From: Candidatus Flavonifractor merdavium
Lineage (GTDB): Bacteria; Bacillota; Clostridia; Oscillospirales; Oscillospiraceae
Length of the DNA: 64,000 nucleotides
Direction: 5' to 3'
Assembly (NCBI GenBank): GCA_019119335.1
Contig: DWXF01000044.1
Span: forward strand, 1 to 64,000
Positions within the stretch are counted from its first letter, which is position 1. The number at the start of each line of letters is the position of its first letter. The notes beneath the pieces were generated by a model. It ran no database searches, was not told the DNA's origin, and worked only from the letters and a program-made list of their open reading frames with translations. A program made the position numbers and the translations under genes. Below are positions 59,590 through 64,000 of the stretch, piece by piece.

Positions 59590-60414
59590 TTGAAAAAAAG
59601 AAGCAAAAAGCTGCTGCTGGCCGGCGGGATCGCGGCGGCGGTGCTGGTGTGGGCCGGGCTGGATACCAGTCTGACGGTGCAGACCTATACGGTGGAGAGC
59701 GGCAAGGTGGACGCTCCGGTGCGCCTGGCGCTGCTCACCGACCTCCACTCCTGCGACTACGGCGAGGGGCAGCGGGAGCTGCTGGAAGCGGTGGAGGAGC
59801 AGGATCCCGACCTGGTGCTGCTGGGCGGAGACATTGTGGACGACGGGCCGGAAATGCCGGAGGAGCGGGCCCTGGATACCGTGGAGGCGCTGGCGGAGCG
59901 GTGGCCCACCTATTATGTCACGGGAAATCATGAATACCGCACCGGCCGGGCGGAAGAGATCAAAGAGCTGATTGCCGGGCGGGGCGCGGTGGTGCTGGAA
60001 GGGACATGCGGGCTGGTGACGGTTGGGGGGCAGACCCTCCAGATCTGCGGCGTGGACGACCCGGCGGTGGGGGCGGCCGTCTGGCAGAGCCAGCTGGAGA
60101 ACGTGACCGCCGCGCTGGAGGGGGATGTGTGTTCCATCCTGCTCTCCCACCGGCCCGAGCGGGTGACGGACTACACCGGCCGGGGCTTTGACCTGGTGCT
60201 GTCCGGCCATGCCCACGGGGGCCAGTGGCGGATTCCTGTCCTGGGTGCCGGCCTGATCGCCCCCAACCAGGGGCTCTTTCCCCGGTATGCCGGCGGTACT
60301 TACGACCTGGAGGGCACCACCCTTGTGGTCAGCCGGGGCCTGGCCCGGGAGAGTACCCGGATTCCCCGGCTGTATAACCCGCCGGAGGTGGTTATCATAG
60401 AGCTGGCACCATAA
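59590..60414 (+). CDS. membrane-anchored metallophosphoesterase (YkuE/YaeI-like)
   Basis: The 274-aa protein (TTG start at 59590 with GGAAAGGGG upstream) has a basic N-terminus and one membrane helix. A calcineurin-type domain follows: LLTDLHSCDYG, LLGGDIVDDG, VTGNHEYRTG, LLSHRPE, LSGHAHGGQWRIP. Relatives cleave lipid-type phosphodiesters at the membrane. ATG 59557 is an alternative start without a ribosome site. Confidence 0.92.
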   Translation: MKKRSKKLLLAGGIAAAVLVWAGLDTSLTVQTYTVESGKVDAPVRLALLTDLHSCDYGEGQRELLEAVEEQDPDLVLLGGDIVDDGPEMPEERALDTVEALAERWPTYYVTGNHEYRTGRAEEIKELIAGRGAVVLEGTCGLVTVGGQTLQICGVDDPAVGAAVWQSQLENVTAALEGDVCSILLSHRPERVTDYTGRGFDLVLSGHAHGGQWRIPVLGAGLIAPNQGLFPRYAGGTYDLEGTTLVVSRGLARESTRIPRLYNPPEVVIIELAP

Positions 60415-60450
60415 AAAGCGCCCGGAGCCATGGCTCCGGGCGCTTCCGTT
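60415..60450. terminator. bidirectional terminator, perfect palindrome
   Basis: AGCGCCCGGAGCCATGGCTCCGGGCGCT is a 28-base perfect palindrome followed by TTCCGTTTTG, between the phosphoesterase gene and the convergent SLH gene. Confidence 0.85.
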
Positions 60451-60455
60451 TTGCT

Positions 60456-62387
60456 TTATGATATACTTGTGATGTTCAGGATTCCGGTCGTGCCACGGGG
60501 CACCTGTACCTGGAAGGTGTGCTCGGCGCCCTCTCCGTCGTGTTCCGGGTCCACGGAGAGCAGACCAACCTCCTGGGCGCCGTCCTCCGTCTGAAGGGTC
60601 AGCCTGGCCAGCTGGACAGGCGCCTGAACCTCCCCGTCGGTGGTGAGGGTCACCGTATAGGTGGCGAAGTCGTCCGTATAGTCCGTCAGGGCGAAGGTAA
60701 GCTGGTCCCGGAGGGTCACGCCGCCTGCGGCAGCCGTGCTGATCAGTCGAGCGCCGAACTGCCGGTCCATACTGGCCTCCGCCACTGTCAGACTGGTGTC
60801 AGGCACCAGAAAGTCCATGGTGACGCTCCCGCCGTCGGCCTCGGCGGTGACGGTGCACCGGCCTGGGGAGAGGGCGGTGACCACAAAGGAGGCGCTGCGG
60901 TCGTCGGTAAAGTCCCGGTCCACCTTCAGAACGTCCGGTCGGGAGGCGGAGTAGTTCACATCCGCCCCCACCGGGCCGTCCATACCGGCGTCAAAGTACC
61001 AGGCGTAATAGTAGGGGAAGAAAGGGTCGTAGGGCCGGCTGGGATTTTCGACACACAGGGCGTCCTGCGCCTCGTCCTCCAGACAGACCACCCAGGCCCC
61101 GTCCAGCTGGGGACAGGGATGACGGATGACATAAGAATTCCGGAAGGGTTCGGCAAAGGGCAGGCCGGCGGAAGGACGGTCCTCTGACGGGTCGTGGATA
61201 GTGACGGTGCAGGACTCCGTCCCCGCTCCGGCAATGACGGCCCGCACCGTGGCAGTGCCCGGCTCCAGGCCGGTGACGGTGCAGGACTGGTCCTCATTTA
61301 CCTGGAGGGAGGCCGCCTGGGTGCCGCCGGAGGGGAAGGTGATCTCCCAGTGCGCACCGTTGTTGCTGGCGTTGGCGGGGATGGAAGAGGCGGTAAGACG
61401 GAAGGCCTCGCCCACATCCAGGTCCAGCTGACGGATGGAGATGCCCACGCCGGTGGCGGGGATCAGCTCATTTTCCACCCGGACCAGACAGGCGGCGGAA
61501 GCGTTCTCGGTCCGGACCGTAATGGTAGCGGTGCCCGCCGTCAGGGCGGTGACTGTTCCGCTGTCGTCCACGGTGGCCACGGCGGGGTTTGAGCTGGTCC
61601 AGGTAAAGGCAGTTCCCTCCGGTTCCACAGTGGCGGAAAGCCGGGCGCTGTTCCCCGCGGTGAGGGTGAGGCTGTCACGATCCAGGGACACCCGTTCGTC
61701 TCCCTCCTGCCGTTCCAGGGTGAGGGTCTGCCGCAGGCTGGGGCGTACCAGGCGGGTGACCAGGGCGGCCACGCTGGACCGGTCGATCACGGTGTCCGGG
61801 TAGAAGGTGCCCTTCCCGTCGCTGCCGGTGAGCACACCGGCCCGGTAGAGCAGATAGATGGCGTCGTAGTGCCCCGTCCCCTCCGGCACGTCGGGAATCA
61901 TGCCGTCCTCCACCGTGTTGATGGGCTCCAGCGCCTCTGCCGGCAGAGCGCTGGCCAGGATGGCGGCGAACTGGTCCCGGTGGGCGAGGACGTTGGGACT
62001 GGCCGCGGCCTCGTCAGTGAAGATGCCGTTCTCCCCGGCATAGTCCAGATAGACCTGGTACCAGGGGGAGCCCTGGGCAAACTCCGCCGCACCGGTGTGG
62101 TAGATGCTGTGGATGCGGGCGGCCAGGGCCACCGTCTCTGCCAGGGTGATGGACATGCCCGGCTCGAACTCCCCCTTGCCGGTGCCCTGCATGAGACCCA
62201 GCTCGTAGGCCGCTCCCACGCTCTCTGCGTACCAGCTGGAGGCGGGCACATCCCGGAAGGTGCCAGAGGAATAGGCGTTGACAGGCTGGAAATGCTCCAG
62301 CCCCTCTCCCGTTGCCGCCAGGACGGGTGCGGCGGTCAGCAGTGCCGCGGCCAGAAGGGCAGCCAGCAGATGTTGCAGATACTTCAT
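60456..62387 (-). CDS. SLH-domain surface protein with bacterial Ig-like (BIG2) domains
   Basis: The 643-aa exported protein has a signal peptide (ending near VLAATGEG) and about three SLH-type repeats (FRDVPASSWYAESVGAAYELGLMQGTGKGEFEPG; QVYLDYAGENGIFTDE; AIYLLYRAGVLTGSDGKGTFYPD) at about 40-215. Two or more BIG2-like Ig domains follow (FTWTSSNPAVATVDDSGTVTALTAGTATITV, TVTGLEPGTATVRAVI), then a unique C-terminal region. SLH domains bind pyruvylated wall polymers, so it should be fixed to the cell wall. A good promoter and AAAGGAGG precede it. Confidence 0.93.
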   Translation of the reverse strand: MKYLQHLLAALLAAALLTAAPVLAATGEGLEHFQPVNAYSSGTFRDVPASSWYAESVGAAYELGLMQGTGKGEFEPGMSITLAETVALAARIHSIYHTGAAEFAQGSPWYQVYLDYAGENGIFTDEAAASPNVLAHRDQFAAILASALPAEALEPINTVEDGMIPDVPEGTGHYDAIYLLYRAGVLTGSDGKGTFYPDTVIDRSSVAALVTRLVRPSLRQTLTLERQEGDERVSLDRDSLTLTAGNSARLSATVEPEGTAFTWTSSNPAVATVDDSGTVTALTAGTATITVRTENASAACLVRVENELIPATGVGISIRQLDLDVGEAFRLTASSIPANASNNGAHWEITFPSGGTQAASLQVNEDQSCTVTGLEPGTATVRAVIAGAGTESCTVTIHDPSEDRPSAGLPFAEPFRNSYVIRHPCPQLDGAWVVCLEDEAQDALCVENPSRPYDPFFPYYYAWYFDAGMDGPVGADVNYSASRPDVLKVDRDFTDDRSASFVVTALSPGRCTVTAEADGGSVTMDFLVPDTSLTVAEASMDRQFGARLISTAAAGGVTLRDQLTFALTDYTDDFATYTVTLTTDGEVQAPVQLARLTLQTEDGAQEVGLLSVDPEHDGEGAEHTFQVQVPRGTTGILNITSIS

Positions 62388-62428
62388 GGAATCAACCTCC
62401 TTTTTGATACGGCCATGTTTCTGAACTC

Positions 62429-62457
62429 ACCATACCACATTTCTGAAAGCAAAACAA
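62429..62457 (-). promoter_or_regulatory. promoter of the SLH protein gene
   Basis: On the minus strand TTGTTT, 17 bases, TATGGT, about 40 bases before the ATG. Confidence 0.6.
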
Positions 62458-62521
62458 TAGCCTGACGGGAGGTCAATTTTTGTCCAAATTTCCGATTTTG
62501 AGTCGTGAGAGAAAAAGAGAG

Positions 62522-62550
62522 TTGCCGCAGGGGGAGATTTAGAGTACAAT
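62522..62550 (+). promoter_or_regulatory. carAB promoter
   Basis: TTGCCG, 17 bases, TACAAT. The start of transcription near 62557 leaves a short leader of about 33 bases, too short for a PyrR attenuator. Confidence 0.65.
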
Positions 62551-62589
62551 CGAACAAATACCATGGGAAAGAAAGGCGTGATACGGGAG

Positions 62590-63678
62590 ATGAAAGCGAC
62601 CTTGATTCTGGAGAGCGGCGCGGTGTTCCAGGGGGTCAGCATCGGCTCGCCCGCGGACCGGGTGTGCGAGATGGTGTTCAACACCTCCATGACCGGCTAT
62701 CAGGAGATTCTGACCGATCCCTCCTATGCCGGACAGGGCATCGTGATGAGCTATCCTCTCATTGGCAATTACGGCGTGAACCATGAGGACAACGAATCCT
62801 CCCGCCCCTGGGCGGAGGCGTTTATTGTGCGGCACCTGGCCCGGCGGGGGAGCAATTTCCGCTGCGAGGGGGAGCTGGACGCCTATCTGAAACAATATGA
62901 TATTACCGGGATCGAGGGCGTGGATACCCGGGCGCTTACCAGAATACTCCGCAGTCAGGGGACCATGAACGGCATGATCACCTGTGCGGAGCATTTTCAT
63001 GTGGAGGAGTGCCTGGAAAAAATCCGTGCCTACCGGGTGGCGGGTACCGTGGAGCAGGTGACCCGCAAGGAGCCCCAGCTCTATCCCGCCCTTGGGGAGC
63101 AAAAGCTGCGGGTGGCCCTGATGGACTATGGCGTGAAAGAGAACATGATCCGCTGTCTGCAGAAGCGGGGCTGCCAGGTCATGGTTTATCCTGCCCACAC
63201 GCCCGCGGATACCATTCTCAGCGGCGGCTATGACGGGGTGATGCTGTCCAACGGCCCCGGCGACCCGGCGGACAATGTGGAGATCATCCGGGAAGTAAAG
63301 AAGCTCTACGATTCCAGCCTGCCCCTCTTCGCCGTCTGCCTGGGCCATCAGCTGCTGGCTCTGGCCACCGGCGCCGAAACCCGGAAGATGCGCTTCGGCC
63401 ACCGGGGGGGCAACCATCCGGTGAAGGACCTGGCGGCGGGCCGGGCCTTTATCACCAGCCAGAACCACGGCTATGTGGTCACCGCCGAGAGCGTGGACCC
63501 GGCGGTGGCGGAGATCTCTCACGTCAACGTCAACGAGGGCAGCGTGGAGGGCCTGCGCTACAAGCAGCGGCCCAACTGCTTCACCGTCCAGTTCCATCCG
63601 GAGGCTTCCCCCGGCCCCATGGACACGGAATATCTCTTTGACCGATTTGTGGACAGCATGAAGGGAGGGGAGCGGTAA
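62590..63678 (+). CDS. carA: carbamoyl-phosphate synthase small subunit
   Basis: The 362-aa glutaminase subunit has LESGAVFQG, the N-terminal [19 protein letters not shown], and the amidotransferase triad: Cys in [13 protein letters not shown], His and Glu in [11 protein letters not shown]. It releases ammonia from glutamine for CarB. The start is uncertain: ATG 62590 follows GGGAG very closely, and GTG 62578 and ATG 62563 are possible. The stop overlaps the carB start (TAATG). Confidence 0.95.
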   Translation: MKATLILESGAVFQGVSIGSPADRVCEMVFNTSMTGYQEILTDPSYAGQGIVMSYPLIGNYGVNHEDNESSRPWAEAFIVRHLARRGSNFRCEGELDAYLKQYDITGIEGVDTRALTRILRSQGTMNGMITCAEHFHVEECLEKIRAYRVAGTVEQVTRKEPQLYPALGEQKLRVALMDYGVKENMIRCLQKRGCQVMVYPAHTPADTILSGGYDGVMLSNGPGDPADNVEIIREVKKLYDSSLPLFAVCLGHQLLALATGAETRKMRFGHRGGNHPVKDLAAGRAFITSQNHGYVVTAESVDPAVAEISHVNVNEGSVEGLRYKQRPNCFTVQFHPEASPGPMDTEYLFDRFVDSMKGGER

Positions 63679-64000
63679 TGCCCAAGAATCCTGATATCAA
63701 AAAGGTGCTGGTGCTGGGCTCCGGCCCCATCGTCATCGGCCAGGCCGCCGAGTTTGACTACGCCGGTACCCAGGCCTGCCGGGCTCTGAAAGAGGAAGGC
63801 GTGGAGGTGGTGCTGGTCAACTCCAACCCGGCTACCATTATGACCGACAAGGACATCGCCGACCATGTGTATATCGAGCCGCTGAACATCGCCAGCGTGG
63901 AGCAGGTGATCCAGAAGGAGCGGCCCGACTCCATCCTGCCCACCCTGGGGGGCCAGACCGGACTGAACCTGGCCATGAACCTCCACGAGCAGGGGATTCT
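63678..64000 (+). CDS. carB: carbamoyl-phosphate synthase large subunit, 5' part (truncated by window end)
   Basis: Only the first 107 codons are in the window. [41 protein letters not shown] is the invariant CarB N-terminus, and [13 protein letters not shown] follows. The full protein is normally about 1070 aa with two ATP-grasp halves. It makes carbamoyl phosphate for pyrimidines and arginine. A GGGAGGGGAG site lies within the carA end. Confidence 0.97.
   Translation, partial: MPKNPDIKKVLVLGSGPIVIGQAAEFDYAGTQACRALKEEGVEVVLVNSNPATIMTDKDIADHVYIEPLNIASVEQVIQKERPDSILPTLGGQTGLNLAMNLHEQGI

Noticed and set aside
62388-62589. PyrR attenuator or pyrimidine riboswitch before carA
   Set aside because: The predicted leader is about 33 bases and has no terminator hairpin.

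Overview
The window comes from a GC-rich, spore-forming, anaerobic Firmicute, most likely an Oscillospiraceae (Clostridium cluster IV) butyrate producer of the Flavonifractor / Intestinimonas / Lawsonibacter type. This placement is inferred from gene content and was not checked by a search. The evidence is a YpeB germination protein, DUF421/DUF4363 genes, BlaI/BlaR1-like regulators, an LL-diaminopimelate aminotransferase route, the rapZ-yvcK-whiA cluster, type III pantothenate kinase, and 4-hydroxybutyryl-CoA dehydratase. No rRNA or tRNA gene was seen.

Layout. 1-1.75 kb: a decayed IS30 transposase remnant and two unrecognised genes in lower-GC DNA. 1.75-13 kb (minus strand): a 4-hydroxybutyrate catabolic locus (permease, 4-hydroxybutyryl-CoA dehydratase, NifU-domain protein, Cys-rich/FabZ fusion, GldA-type dehydrogenase, CoA-transferase). 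It runs into a compact acyl-activation/reduction module (dedicated ACP, MBL-fold hydrolase, LuxE, LuxC, AMP-ligase) with no luciferase. A textbook sigma-54 promoter precedes the locus and a PAS/sigma-54 activator gene lies directly upstream; a DtxR-like iron box and several dyads fill the gap between them. 13.2-17.7 kb: the activator, a YcxB-like membrane protein, and a BlaI/M56-peptidase pair with tandem operators. 17.7-24.6 kb: a MacB-like ABC system with a large repeat-containing surface protein, followed on the map by its likely two-component system. 24.8-29 kb: glnA with an ANTAR-type attenuator leader, an ANTAR protein, dapF and dapL. 29-38.8 kb: GH25 lysozyme, murB-rapZ-yvcK-whiA-dnaE-cls. 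38.8-48.3 kb: ypeB, gltX, then trpS divergent from gltX with overlapping -35 elements, tagO-mnaA (wall polymer precursors), small unknown genes, a YfcE-like phosphoesterase and coaX. 48.3-54.1 kb: a zinc/manganese ABC importer, a membrane protein and an aconitase-family hydratase. 54.2-64 kb: cell-wall amidase, SDR, DUF3783, PlsY, GreA, DUF4363/DUF421, a phosphoesterase, an SLH/Ig-like surface protein, and carA-carB (carB cut by the window end).

The most unusual part is the 1.8-13.2 kb locus. It combines the radical-type dehydratase of 4-hydroxybutyrate fermentation with a LuxC/LuxE acid-reductase module, its own carrier protein and a fused dehydratase, under apparent sigma-54 control. The substrate and product of the LuxCE part cannot be read from sequence. 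Most long ORFs in the track on the strand opposite a real gene are GC-driven shadows and are omitted.
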